Positions 11,421-23,395 of a stretch of DNA of 64,000 nucleotides are shown here, in pieces; the first letter of the stretch is position 1; each line of letters opens with the position of its first letter. Under the pieces are notes generated by a model. It worked only from the letters and a program-made list of their open reading frames with translations, searched no databases and was not told the origin of the DNA. The stretch lies in NCBI RefSeq assembly GCF_004664715.2, contig NC_051068.1, positions 52,307,453-52,371,452 on the forward strand. The letters run 5' to 3'. A program made the position numbers and the translations under genes. The stretch comes from Peromyscus leucopus (Eukaryota; Chordata; Mammalia; Rodentia; Cricetidae).

Positions 11421-13321
11421 GCATTTATTTTCTCGTGACCTATTTTCCATTGAAATATTCAGAACCCTAATTTTCTTACACGTAGTGTCAGGAACTGTGA
11501 GGTGTGTTAGTTTCTCCCTGCAATCTGAAACACTCACCTACAAAAATTTTAGGGAAGAAACTCCAAGAAGAAATACAACTCTAGGATCTAAAACAAAAAT
11601 CCTCATTGCTTAGCAATTAACAGTAGCTTGAACATATGTCTATTACCTTTTCCCAAATTTATAATGAAAACATTTGATCCACATGAGTCCCTGTTGTACA
11701 GTCCTGAATGACAGGAAAGTAATCCATATTTTTTGGAATGATGTAATAAGCAATAACATACCAAACCTTAGCTCTGGAGGGAGATGTTAATTTTTCCATT
11801 ATGAACACCAGGATTTATTATAGTTGCTTTGGAGATATATAGTATCTCTGTCTTCCAAACCTGAGATCAGACTTGCCATTTGTTCTAAGACTATTACTTA
11901 TACCAAAACCTCCAAAAAGAATCAACAACAAATAGCAGCTAATGCTTTGATCAAAAGGAATGCATAAATGTGAGATCGGTACATTTAACTGTCATTCCAA
12001 AACTATTGATCTTGTATTTACTGATAAATATTCTGCAACTATTCAAAAACTGTATCAATAACCAAAAATCATTAAGTCTATATAGAAAAAAAACAGTTTC
12101 AGTTTAAAGTCAAATATTATGGACCCCAAAACCTTAGAAAACTCTTTCATTTGTTATAATTATTAGATTTCCTATCTTTCCAGTAATGTCCTTTCCCACA
12201 TACAGGGTCTTATGATCAAGCCACAATATGCTGCTCTTACATTCTCATAGTGATGGTGATGTTCAATTAAAATAAGAATCCAATGCTCATTATCATTTAT
12301 GGTGACAAATTGAGTGCAGCTGCAAGCATCTTTAGAATTATGCACAACAGAGAACATGTGAAGATGCATTAACTTTATAGTAGTATTCAGTGAACACTGG
12401 GATCTGGTAAGCATGATGCTTTGATAATATGTGGGGAAAATAATATACGTGAAATACTATATTTTGTTTTGACTTAGGACCACATGTGGTTATGCATACA
12501 AAAATACTGATTATATATTTTTGAGTTATATGTAATTTTAGTTTCTTATATACACAAGCATGTTTAAACATATCAAGAGAAAACAAAGTGATTGAGAGTG
12601 GATTTGGTCAAAACCCATTTTAGTGTATAAAATACTCAAAACAATTTAAATAATAAAACATTAAGAGAAAGAATGAATAAAGAAATGGTGTAAAAGTATT
12701 ATCTTAAGGCAACTTACAGTTTTCTTCCTTATTAGATCACGGATGCCTGGCCTTTGTCTAAATGGGCCATAGAACATAGGAAATTAAGGTCAATGGAGAT
12801 GCTTATAATGCTAGACCCAGCATATGTAATGGGAGAATGTCCTGCTTCTATGGTGGAATTATTGTAGATCATTTTACTCACCTTTATCTTATCTTCATTT
12901 TTAAAAATCAAAGACACAGAATAATTCATAGTTAGATCCTAGAGATAATTAAGTTTAGCAGTACATTAGCAATAAGAATCAGATAAAGACAGACTAGTAA
13001 AAAATTTCGGAACACCACCATGTGTCAAAGCTTGTGTAAGGAACTTCATTAAACCATCATTTTTAGGCATACTATGATATTACAAAGAAAAGCAAATGCT
13101 TTAACACTGTGATACAGTCCAACTCATGAGAAGCAATCTTACCATAGACTGACAGGAGGAAGCTAAAGAATTTTTTTATCTCAAGATGAAGCAAAACTAA
13201 CAATATTAACACCAGAATAAATGTTTCATTTGTTGGCATAAGTATTCCTAAAATAAAAATCTTACCATACTTCAAGTTTACTTACCAAAACTTATAAAAT
13301 AAGCTTTTGGTTAACATTAAC
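11421..13321. other. Unassigned AT-rich DNA
   Basis: About 1.9 kb with no recognisable gene or repeat. Open frames are short and of AT-driven composition. Confidence 0.5.
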
Positions 13322-13560
13322 AAGAAGTCCAGTAGGTAAAAGAGCTACCTGCACAAGCCCAAGAAAGTTAGGAAGATACCTGAGATGCACTGATTTCCAA
13401 AACTTTCCTCTAACTCCCACAGTACATCTTGGGATTTTTAAGCATGCAGAGATATATGCATGTGTGAACATTCAAACATTTGAGCATTCATTCATTAGCA
13501 CACAAACTCACACACATGCCATGCATGCATTAATAAATAAAATACTTTTTGGTAGAGATA
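13322..13560 (+). mobile_element. Possible very old tRNA-type SINE
   Basis: The order 'gtaaaagagctacctgcaca', a middle phrase resembling 'gttccaaaactttcc', then a CA-rich stretch and an A-rich end with 'aataaataaaatac' resembles an old B2/B4-type SINE. Strongly diverged; boundaries are uncertain. Confidence 0.35.
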
Positions 13561-14526
13561 GCAGGCCTTATTTATGTAGATTAATATTTATCTACATTTG
13601 ATGCCTCCTCACTCATTTCTCCTCTTTCCTCTTTCCCTTCAAGTCCATAATTCTTGAAGATAGGATCTCTAATCGGTTTCTTCAACTCCTTCACATAATG
13701 CTCATTCTCTAGCCCCATGTAGCCTGACCTCAGCTTCTTGTTGCAAAGATGGTAAGTTCTTAATTATTAAATACATTGATGCTAATTTATTTAAAACTAT
13801 TGATTGTACCTTATAATCTTTCCTGCTCATATCCCCTTTAATAGAAGCTGTCTGATGAGTTCACTGAAGCTTTAGGTTTAAACATTAGTAAATTTGAGCC
13901 AACCAAGAAATTATCCTGGGATATTATGACACAATATCAAATAAGCATCTGTTTTCTGTTCCAACTTCCTGAAACCCAACTACTCAACTTTTGCAAATTG
14001 TGAAGTGAGGTGTTTTCTTATATTAATGAGAAGACTGATATTTAAGGTGCTGGGATTCCTTTGGAAAGTTGGTGAACTGAGGGTAGGGGGGGGGGCTTAG
14101 ATGTCAAGAAAACCAAGCAGATGAATAGGCTAAATTTCCACTCCTCTCTGTTGAACTCTGTGAGGGGAAGGCTAAAGATTCTGTTGCTCACAAGTGGTCA
14201 GTAGTTTAGAAAGACAGTTGCCATAAAAGCTCCAGAACTCAGAGTTTGGGAAGTTTCTGATCAGGGTACTAAATATTTAAAGGTTGGCACACCCAGAGAA
14301 ATCAATGTACATTTTTAATTTCTCCTATAACTTCTTCTGATATCATCTGGTTGTTCATTTAAAATATCCTTTGAAATAAATCTTCAGAAGGAAGACTGTT
14401 GTCCTAAATTCTGTGAACTCTTCTAGAAAGTTAATCTAGGAAAAACTCATATGGAACTTCAATTGTAGCCCAGTCAGAAGTTGGGAGAAACCTACAAGTA
14501 CTGTTAGTCACCAAAGTGTGGCTGCC

Positions 14527-14527
<1 letters not shown>
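13561..14527. other. Unassigned DNA with a G12 run
   Basis: No gene found. A run of about 12 Gs lies near 14085-14096. The rest is ordinary AT-rich DNA. Confidence 0.45.
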
Positions 14528-14581
<54 letters not shown>

Positions 14582-14597
14582 TGTGTGTGTGTGTGTA
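14528..14597. repeat. (GT)n microsatellite
   Basis: About 70 bp of GT repeats with a single GTAT interruption, followed by a short TA/CA-rich tail. Likely polymorphic. Confidence 0.95.
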
Positions 14598-15040
14598 CAT
14601 ATATTTTTGTACATATAGATATATGAAAACCCAGTCAAACTAATTACAGTGGTTTAATCCAGAGGATAGAATTAAGATGTGAAACAATCTGGAGATTATA
14701 TATTTATGCATAGTTTGAAATTTGATTACAATCACCTATAACATGGAAACAAAAAGAAAATATGGAAAAAAAGAAGAAAAATCACATATATTTATACTGG
14801 AAGTAAGATGTATACTCACAATTTTTTATGTAATTTTGCCCAAGACCCACAACAAAACTCAAAGCTACTCAATATTGATCCTGAGGTTTTATTTCTTAAC
14901 TTTTAATGTTCACTTCAAAGTCGAACTTCAATTATCACTGAATTTGCACTTATGTGCTAATTTTAATGGAGATACATTAAAGAATAGGAAGTTTCCCATA
15001 AGTTAAAGAAGATCCTCAGAGGAAAATTGCAGCTGTGGAT
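14598..15040. other. Unassigned AT-rich DNA
   Basis: A 94-codon plus-strand frame (14722-15006) consists of Lys/Ile/Tyr/Phe-rich codons expected from AT-rich DNA. I see no domain. Confidence 0.45.
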
Positions 15041-15049
15041 ATAAATAAG

Positions 15050-15083
<34 letters not shown>
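15041..15083. repeat. (TAAA)n microsatellite
   Basis: About ten TAAA units in a row, slightly degenerate at the left edge. It may be the expanded tail of a lost SINE. Confidence 0.95.
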
Positions 15084-15085
<2 letters not shown>

Positions 15086-15226
15086 GAATACACATGACTG
15101 TATTTATTCAAAGTATGCATTATAAAACCAAAGCTGTCCATATTGTACTATCTTTATTAATCTGATATAATTATGTACTTTTTTCTGTCATTTTTCCAGA
15201 ATTCATTCACACAAATGCTGGAATTT

Positions 15227-15303
15227 AAGTGATGATATTTTTTGGTTGTGAGCCTAGCCTTTAACGGCTGAGCCATTTCTCCAGCCCAAGTGATGATATT
15301 TTT
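15227..15303 (-). mobile_element. 45 bp B2-head retroposon with perfect duplication
   Basis: The insert (about 15243-15287), read on the minus strand, is only a tRNA-derived head ('gggctggagaaatggctcag') followed by 'ccgttaaaggctaggctcac' and no long A tail. It is bounded by a perfect 16 bp target-site duplication, aagtgatgatattttt (15227-15242 and 15288-15303). This is either a truncated B2 transcript or a member of a short 'tailless' tRNA-derived class. Confidence 0.85.
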
Positions 15304-16094
15304 AAATTATTTTTTCCGTGAAAATATCTCATAAGCAGTTCATGCTGCAATTTACTTAAACTGTCATATGCATAAAGAAAAAGTAAAACAACTTCAAATT
15401 TATAGAATTCTGATTAAAACAAAAATCACATTGAGGAAAATTATGTCACAGACACATGATAATCACTTCAATGAATTTGAAATAAAAATACAAACTTTCA
15501 TTCAGGTTTATAGTTTATATATCAGTTTATATATAATTTAATAAAAATTAAAGTTCTTAAATTAAATTATAATAATTTATGCTTACCATGAATATATTTA
15601 GTGCAGAATAAAAGTCAGCTGCAAAAATAATAGTGTTAAAAATGCTTAAGACATCTAAGAAATGGGAGAGAAAGGAAGCTTGGTTTGCAGATTTATGAAC
15701 TAGGTCAATAGTTTGAAGTCTGGATATGTCTTTCTGCTTCATTTTTCACTTTTAGTATGGCACTACCATCCCTTTGATAAACTGTTGATTTTATTGAGGA
15801 TATTGTCATTATACATAATTGCTTTTCCAACTGCTAAATAATGCCTATTGGGATTTTCTGTTGATGAGTTAAGTTGCAGCCTTAATGTAGACTTAATCAC
15901 CTTCTTCTTTAAAAGGCTTCCAATATCTGTGAGCCTTGTTGTTGTGACATTGTTTAATGAGTTGTAAAGGAGGTAATAGGTCAATATTGATGGTGATTAT
16001 CTCTGACTCTCATGACTTTATCAGTATCATAGAAAATCTAGAAAGAATGAATATCTGATTGAAACAGCAAAATATTTTCAACTTACAACATTTC
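15304..16094. other. Unassigned AT-rich DNA
   Basis: No repeat or gene recognised. Short minus-strand frames at 15557-15742 and 15763-15984 have no identifiable domain. Confidence 0.45.
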
Positions 16095-16330
16095 ATTTTT
16101 TTATATTTTAACTTTCTTTTTATTTATTTTTTGTGTCTTTCACATCATGCCTCCCCATCCCACCTCTCACTTCTCCACAAAATAAAAGAAACTAAAATTT
16201 AAGAAAAAAAAGGAAGAAAAGGAAAATCTTGTCACGGAAGTTGCAGTGTGACACAGTGAGTCACATTGTAAACCCTTTTATCCATGTATTTTTACATGCA
16301 AGCATCCATTGCAAAGAAAGTTTCATCTGA
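16095..16330 (-). mobile_element. L1 3' UTR fragment
   Basis: Plus-strand phrases 'tgtctttcacatcatgcctc', 'cttgtcacggaagttgcag' and 'gtgacacagtgagtcacatt', in this order, match the reverse of a rodent Lx-type L1 3' UTR. Part of the same 3' UTR type continues in the piece at 34.2-35.3 kb. Confidence 0.7.
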
Positions 16331-17317
16331 ATGAAAAAGACTGTTAAGAAAATCAGTCTATAAACCAGATTATATTTTACTTTAAATAATAAAAAGGGAA
16401 TAGTATAGCTTTGCATAAGAGAAAATGGGCAAATATATATATAAAAAGCTCAGGAAAAAAAATTCTTTAGGGAAGTCCGATTTTAGCTGGGAAATGAAGG
16501 CCAAAGGAGAGAAATCCTAATGAGCAGAACACATGACAAAGTCTCTGCCACAGGAAAGGGTTTAGCTGCAGGGAAATGAGAAGATGTGTGAGTCATGAAT
16601 GTGGCTGACAACGCTTGAAGTGAGATTGCAGTAAATTGCTTGCAAGTTTGTAAAAGAGAGCAGAAATTTCTCATGAAGTTTGTTGAAGAATTTAAGAGAA
16701 GGAGTAATCTTAACACTTGAAATTGTAGAAATTGCACTGGGTATCCTAGGAGAAAATGCCAAGACTGAAGGCAAGAGGCATATTTGGAAGCTGTTTTCCT
16801 AATCTAAGGGGAAATATATTGGGGTTTTCTCTCTTTGTGAAAGCTTATATGATTGAATTCTGTCTTGTCTCACAATACCACAGAGTAAAACAAAACAATT
16901 ACATCCTGGAAAGGTTTTTGAGCATTTCTTTCTGGTTCCTCCATTAGAACTTTAAGTAATTGTCCTGTGTCCTTGTGTCTAATTCAGAGGAATTTACCAT
17001 CCGGAATTAGAATAAGCAAAATCAACAAGTATCCTGAGTCACAGTCATGTATGCGGATATCTGGAAATGTGCTTTTATGGAAATACTTTAGTTTCATCTA
17101 TTATGTGGTCTCATGTTTTCCCTTGCTAGAGTCAAATGTCATGTCTCCCATTCTGTGCTTGTTGCCTACTTTTGCATGTGTGTGTGTTTTCAGGGGTGGT
17201 TTAGGAATTTATTTTTCTGTCACTGAATCACAAATTCTTTCATTTATTTTGACAAATTGTAGCAGGTATCTGGTGAAGATATCATCTACAATCTTTATTG
17301 TATTTCATTAGCTCTGG
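16331..17317. other. Unassigned DNA
   Basis: Nothing was recognised. It is less AT-rich around 16480-16780 than its flanks, with short overlapping frames on both strands but no domain. Confidence 0.4.
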
Positions 17318-17375
17318 AGTTTGGGATACAAATCTTATTCTATAACCCAGGGCAGTCTAAACCTCGTGTGTCATG
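17318..17375 (-). mobile_element. Possible B1 relic
   Basis: The phrase 'tctataacccagggcagtct' resembles the reverse of a B1 body. It is short and heavily mutated, so this is a weak call. Confidence 0.35.
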
Positions 17376-18270
17376 TTGGCTTCTAACTTATTTTGTTTAT
17401 CCTCAAAATTCTGTGACTACAAAGGAGAATTACTGTACCTTACAAGTTGGCACTATTTGAATCACACCAAACAAATGCATAAGGATGCTATAGTACTATT
17501 TATCTGTACTAGTAAGGTACCAGGAAGCTATCAGCTATTAACTCTAAAAGTTTGATTTATTTAAGACAGTCTTTCTGGATGTCCTTAACCCATCCTGGGT
17601 AAATTAGACTTACCCCCAGAACATATGGATTGGTCTTCCCTAGACTCCTCTGTCTCATGACTTTTTCTGAGTGGAAGGTAATGAGATGTAAAGACTCCCC
17701 CATGCATTTTAATTTTTTCTTTGTTAATGCCATGTCCATGCCTATGATGCTGTGCCTGTGAAAGAAGGTGGATTCTCCTAATCGTAATCCCTCAAATCTT
17801 AATAAGACTCATTGTATACAATTGAACTGTTTCTCATCTTCAGAAAGACAATTTATGATATAATTATGGGTTAAATTATCACCACAATCACCACCCTGCC
17901 TATCCTTTCATAAACATAAAAACCTATAAGTCATCTTCTCTGTGAGAAGTGAAAGAAACACCAGGGAAAATGTAGCTCACAGGAGCCATTTGAACAATGA
18001 CTGTAAAAATAACATCTGGTCCTTGTTTTCATGCTAAATGTATTTTTTAATTCACTGCAGGGGATGCCACTGGCAGCAGTCAGTGTAATTTAGCTAAATC
18101 TTTAATACTCAGTGTTTTACTCAGGAACAGAAATATATTTGCTTTCTAAAGAGCATCGAGAGTAAATGTTAAGGGATTCTTTTTAATATTGTAGGATTAT
18201 GAGCAGGTATTGAAGCAATCGATTGAAAATGTGTAACTATCCACATTCGCTATCATTAAATAAAATTGCC
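17376..18270. other. Unassigned AT-rich DNA
   Basis: No gene or named repeat was seen. Confidence 0.45.
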
Positions 18271-18310
18271 TTCTATATGGGTGCCATATATATATGTATA
18301 TATATATATG
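18271..18310. repeat. (TA)n microsatellite
   Basis: Short interrupted TA tract. Confidence 0.85.
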
Positions 18311-18645
18311 ACAGTATATCTACATCTATAAATACATAGATATTAATTTGTTATAAGAAACTTAATTTTATAACTAATTTACTATCTATCATAATTAAGA
18401 AAAACTGCAGCTATAACTATTTAGTCTTCAACTCCATCAAAGACCCAGAAGGATGTAATATTACCTAACAACAGAGATAATGCATTATTTTCTTTGAATA
18501 TGCTAATTACAAATGGACAGAATATTGTGAATGTAATCCTTACTTCATAATTGTTATTATATATAGTTTTACTATGTTTAAGTTAAAACCCTCTCATTTT
18601 TATTTTGACACAAAGGGAGAAATATATAAGAATATTATTTTAAGG

Positions 18646-19082
18646 TGTGTTACTCTTGTTTATATTGCATTTGTTTAACTCTATAAAAATGTGTTACTGT
18701 GCCTGTGTAAAACATCTGGTGGTCTAATAAAGAACTGACCAATAGCAAGGCAGGAGAAAGGATAGGTGGGCCTGGCAGCCAGAGAAGGAGAAATTGAAGG
18801 AGAAATCTAAGAGGAAAAATAGATCTAGGAGCCAGAGAAGAAGGAGGACATCAGGGGCAGCCACCCAGCTACACAGCAAACACGGAGTAAGAGTAGGATT
18901 TACAGAAGTAAGAGAACATGAAAAGGAGGAGAAGATAAGATAATTTAAGATAAGGAAAGCTGACAAGAAACTAAGTCAAGCTAAGGCTGGGCATTCATAA
19001 GTAATAATAAGACTCCTTGTGTGTTTCTTTGGGAACTGGGTGGTCGCCCCCCAAAAAGAGAAAGAGTTAAACTCCAACAACA
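18646..19082 (+). mobile_element. Rodent LTR element (ERVK-like), solo
   Basis: About 440 bp running from 'tgtgttactcttg' to 'actccaaca'. Landmarks include 'ggtctaataaagaactgacc' (with AATAAA), 'agctaaggctgggcattcat' and a C-rich stretch (ggtcgccccccaaaaag) just before the end. This ordered set is typical of an abundant muroid LTR family. No internal region or second LTR lies nearby. Confidence 0.75.
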
Positions 19083-20849
19083 ATGTTGAAAAGAAAAATT
19101 TCTCAATAAAACTAGAATGTGAATTAAGCAGTATATATAATATATATTTATATATTAACCCTGACAGAAAGCAAGGCCCATAGGCAGAAAATAGCAATGA
19201 AAAGAAACTCTAAATTTGAAAAAAAATGATAAATATTACCTGTTTGGATAAAAATGTTTGAAATTGTAGGCATTGAAATCACTTCTAATGACTTTCTATA
19301 TCTAATATGACCTTAGACACTTACAAGCAAATTAGCTGAGAGGGCTCCCACATCCTTCCAATTACAAGTTCTGAATACTGAAGCCATCTTGCACTGTTGC
19401 AATACAACTAAATTGATTTTTTAAAATAATTTAAAATACAATAAATTTTCTCATAAAATACAAACTTAAAATGAATTAGTAATTGTATAAAGAATCTTAG
19501 AAACACTGAAGTTTAACAACATTAATCTATGATGTATAACATTTGATTGTGAGTTGAGGGAATAGATTTATTTCATATTTAACTTTTTTCAAAAGAAATG
19601 TTCATATTTTCCTTAACCTTAAGATGTTTATTAATAAGGGCAGAAGGTTTTCAAGCATGTTCTAATTTCTCTAGATTTTTAGATTTTTTTTTACATAGTC
19701 CTTTATATAGCTATTTTTCATATGATTTTTTTTTATCACATAAATCCTAAGGAAATCATTCTCCTTACGGTGACTTGAATTTTGAGCACAAAATTAAACT
19801 AAAATATTCAAGTTTTCTCTTACTTCAACTTTCTTGACTTTTCTCTCTAGTTTATATTCGTAAGAAAAGAAGCATTCATTTTCCCATGGAAAACAATGAA
19901 TATTAAGCAATTACTTGAGTCCAGGAACTGAAACAGCTGTGAGGATGAAGCATACTTGAGGTTTACTCTGTTACAAATTCTTCCTCTGAACAGCAGCATC
20001 ATGGTACTTAGATCTTCTGTAATCTAAACTGATTTTTCAATTGAATTCAGCTGCTTTCTTCTGAGTCTCATCCGACTCAAATAACAAAGTATAGAGGAGA
20101 AATACAACATTAAATTATAGTTTTGGTGGAGAAAGTTAATTGAGAAAATTTTAGAGAGGTAGTCCATTATTTATACCAATAATAGTCTGTATGAAATTCC
20201 CAACTCAGGAGTGAAATAAATTTCACTATCTTTAAGATTCTTAGTCTTGGCTCTTTAGTTAAAACAACCCAAACAAGGCTTAAACATCAAGAATAGGACT
20301 AAAATGCATTAATAATAGCAGAAAGAACTGTAGGTGCCCAAGACATTGAAATCTATTGCAAAATTTAAAACTACTCTAATTTTGAGATATATGAGATGGA
20401 AATTTTTACCAAAGATCTAGAATCAATGGATTAAAATAAAGTGATAATTACACTAAAATAGCTTAACAATTCAGCAGAACAAATTCCACAGAGTTCACAA
20501 TGATGACAAGGTTGCTACCGTTACCACTGTTAGTGTCAGAGGGAAGACATAAGTAATAAACAAAGCAATCTTTGAAAAGGCTCTGTCTCCTGTTACATAT
20601 CTGATGTTAGACAATGGTGAAGTGATAAGAGTTGCTCTACACCAAGTAGTAAAAGAAAAGTAACAGTGAGAGCATCATATCCCTGCCCCAAAGGAGAGGA
20701 TAAAGAATAAAATTGTAATCTCAAAAATAACGATAGAGGAATGTACATTGACATTCAGAGTCAACCACCAGACCAAATACTGACCTTCTTGCAGAAAATG
20801 TGGAAAGCACTACTCTAGTAAATAATAGAGACACCAGTGCTTCAACATA
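19083..20849. other. Unassigned AT-rich DNA
   Basis: About 1.8 kb with nothing recognised beyond homopolymer runs. Confidence 0.5.
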
Positions 20850-20886
20850 CTGGTATAAAACATAGACCTACTATGTTTTATACCAG
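20850..20886. repeat. Perfect 16 bp inverted repeat (hairpin)
   Basis: The left arm ctggtataaaacatag (20850-20865) and right arm ctatgttttataccag (20871-20886) are exact reverse complements separated by the 5-base loop accta. The 10-mer agacctacta occurs at the inner end of the left arm (20864-20873) and just past the right arm (20885-20894). This geometry fits a templated-insertion or template-switch event. The stem is too short for a microRNA precursor. Confidence 0.95.
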
Positions 20887-21229
20887 ACCTACTAACCAAA
20901 CAATTCATGAATAGGAAAAAAAAAATCTCCCTTAAAGCAGAGAACAAATTAAAGAGCTTCCAATGCAAACAAACACTGAGAAAAAAAATATGCTGTCAGC
21001 CAGCCTTGTGCTAAAACATACTAGAGTTAAATAAATCACTTAATCCAAAGAAAATACACCAGAAGTGCAAACAGTGATGAGGGGTAATCAAAGGCAACTA
21101 TATGATAAAATAGTAGCAAACAAGTAAGGACTGTCTAATTATGTAACATTTCAGATCTGTTTTAAACATTGTGAAACAATCCTTCTAAAGAAAAGCAAGT
21201 AGTGGCTGCCACTGCACACTGAGATGGTA
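20887..21229. other. Unassigned AT-rich DNA
   Basis: Nothing recognised. Confidence 0.45.
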
Positions 21230-21712
21230 ACAGAAAACAGGACAGCACTCCTCCTCTAACTGGGAGTCCTGAGCAGGGGAACACCTTTCTTCAGAAATGG
21301 ATCTTGAGATCATACTCAACTCGCTCCATATGATCTGAATGAGAATAACACCAATACACTACACATATGGGCAAGGGAAATCTCATGAGGTCTCAAGTCT
21401 ACACAAAGAACTGTAGGCAGCTAAGGAATATTAAGAGTGGAAGAAATAGTCTTCCCCAAGGAAGAGCATAGCACTTTTTCAGTCCTGAAAAAAAAATCAA
21501 CATGTACATATAAATAACATTATTAGGCCTAAGCAGACTGTAATGCTATATTTAGCAGCACACACAAACACAGATGTAAAAACAGTGAATGAAAAGGAGG
21601 CCATGAATTGGAAAGAGAGTGGGTGGGTGTACATGGAAAGGTTCGGATGGAGTAGAGGGAAAGGGAAAAATGATGCATTTATATTGTAATCTAGAAAACC
21701 TATTTTTAAAAG
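21230..21712 (+). mobile_element. L1 3' UTR fragment (sense)
   Basis: In order: 'gggcaagggaaatctcatga', 'cacaaagaactgtaggcagc', 'agtcttccccaaggaagagc', then 'gaggccatgaattggaaaga' and 'gtacatggaaaggttcggat'. This is the sense strand of the same Lx-type 3' UTR present in reverse at 62240-62805. It is one of only two plus-strand L1 pieces in the window. Confidence 0.75.
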
Positions 21713-21904
21713 CACAAAGGATACAGCAAAGAAATGGTTTGACTGAAGAGAAAGTGGTAAATGAGCAATTAGTTTTTAAATGGAATACAAATTATACAAC
21801 TGTATTCTTAAAATTGCATACATGCCACAGTGAAAAAAAAAAACTTCACCATGCCCCTCTCAAAGATGTGATCTCTCTTCTTTTTAATTTTAATAACAAA
21901 TTAA

Positions 21905-22122
21905 TTCCACATACTACTGTCCAAAGGTAGGGGCCATCCATTGGGGAATGGACAAGCTATTAGTAGCTATTTCCCCCAAAAGAAGTAAGATTCCTCACCA
22001 ACAGCCATAGATAATCATTTAGCAATGAGGCTACACCAGTTACTGAGGTCTCAGAAGTTAAGCTCATATTCATGTTGTGTTTTTGACGGACTAGACCTTT
22101 TGCATATTTTGCACAGGTAAAT
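21905..22122 (-). mobile_element. L1 3' UTR fragment
   Basis: The phrases 'ggggccatccattggggaat', 'ttagtagctatttccccc' and a tail ending 'tttgcacagg' follow the reverse of an Lx-type 3' UTR. A cognate piece lies at about 48.05-48.22 kb. It points opposite to the fragment just to its left, so it is a separate insertion. Confidence 0.6.
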
Positions 22123-23097
22123 ATACAACTATTTAAAGTTTAAATTTTAAACTGATAGATGGCCTATCATGTGGTTTTCAACTGTAAGTTCTTTCCTTCT
22201 TTATTTGTATATTAATCTCTGATTACTAGCATATTTTAGTTCATTCTTATTCACCTTAAAATACCAAAGACTGAAATTATAATATCAGTAAAACACATCA
22301 GAATGGCTTAAAATTTTATATAAATATGTGAATATATTATGTATCTGTAATATACATTTATTTATATAATTATATTATATATCCCTATACAAAAGAATAG
22401 GAATCATAAGAAACATTTTAAATTAATCATGTATTTAGCTTCAAAACTGTATACTATTTCAGGTCATGAAAGTGCACAAATTATTGAAGCAGAAGAAAAA
22501 TTATAAGGTACAAATGATGCAACTATCAGAAAGTTACTTTTACCTTATTCTGTATGATCTTGCCAAACAGAATCAAAATGGAGTGATTTTTATAAATGAA
22601 TGCTTAAAATCCTCACCAAATAAAGTAAGATTCTGTTAATTAAAACATAAATTGTTTTGGGAAGTAATTGAGAAAGACAGCACTTAAGTTTTCTAAAAGA
22701 ATATGTCGGAAACCTAGGTCTTGTTTAGGAGCCCATATACAGATGACTTATTCAATACCTATCGATTAAGTGTTTCCATCACTATGCAGATTCAAAGGAT
22801 AACTACACAATCAATTCTTGTTTGTAGCATTGCTCAAAGCAGGTGTTGAAGATCTGGTTGTGTGAGTTTCAGTGTACTTTATCCTTACTGTCAGCTTCAA
22901 GGACATGCTATAGTGATATCCTTTGGGATTCAATTCACAGTCTTTAATATCCAGCAAACTATACCTATAGCTTAGGGGGAAAATCTTTGAAAACCTCATC
23001 TGTTGTGCTAGATAAGAAAAGATAACCTCCTTAAAAAATATTGTTTTCTTTGATAGGGATCATAGGTGAATTCAAAATCATTTTACTTTTTAAAAAG
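22123..23097. other. Unassigned AT-rich DNA
   Basis: No gene or repeat recognised in about 1 kb. Confidence 0.45.
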
Positions 23098-23316
23098 TTA
23101 TTTATTTTATTTTGTGTGTTTAAGTATTTTGTTTGCGTGTATATTTACACACTGCAAGTGTGTCTGGTACCCACATGAACTAGAAGAGGAAAGTAGATCC
23201 TCTGGAACTGGAAATACAGACCATTCTGAGCCACTATGTGGGAGATGGGAATTTAATCGGTAACCTGTGGAAGAGGAGCCACTGCTCTTAACTACTGAGT
23301 CATCCATGCAGACCCT
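23098..23316 (-). mobile_element. B3 (B2-related) SINE
   Basis: A T-rich left end, 'tgtctggtacccacatgaac', 'gatcctctggaactggaaat' and the complement of the tRNA-like head 'ctcttaactactgagtcatc' at the right identify a B3 in reverse. Moderately diverged. Confidence 0.87.
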
Positions 23317-23395
23317 CATTGTATTGTTTATTAAGGTCGCAATATCCTTCCACATTTAGGTATCTCCTAATAGTATAGGAATTAAGTAATATATT

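Noticed and set aside
14085..14096. Run of about 12 Gs as a G-quadruplex
   Set aside because: A single homopolymer run without the separated G-tracts of a standard quadruplex. It is likely just a slippage tract.
20850..20886. The hairpin as a microRNA precursor
   Set aside because: A 16 bp stem with a 5-base loop is far shorter than the roughly 30 bp stem needed, and flanking bases do not extend the pairing.
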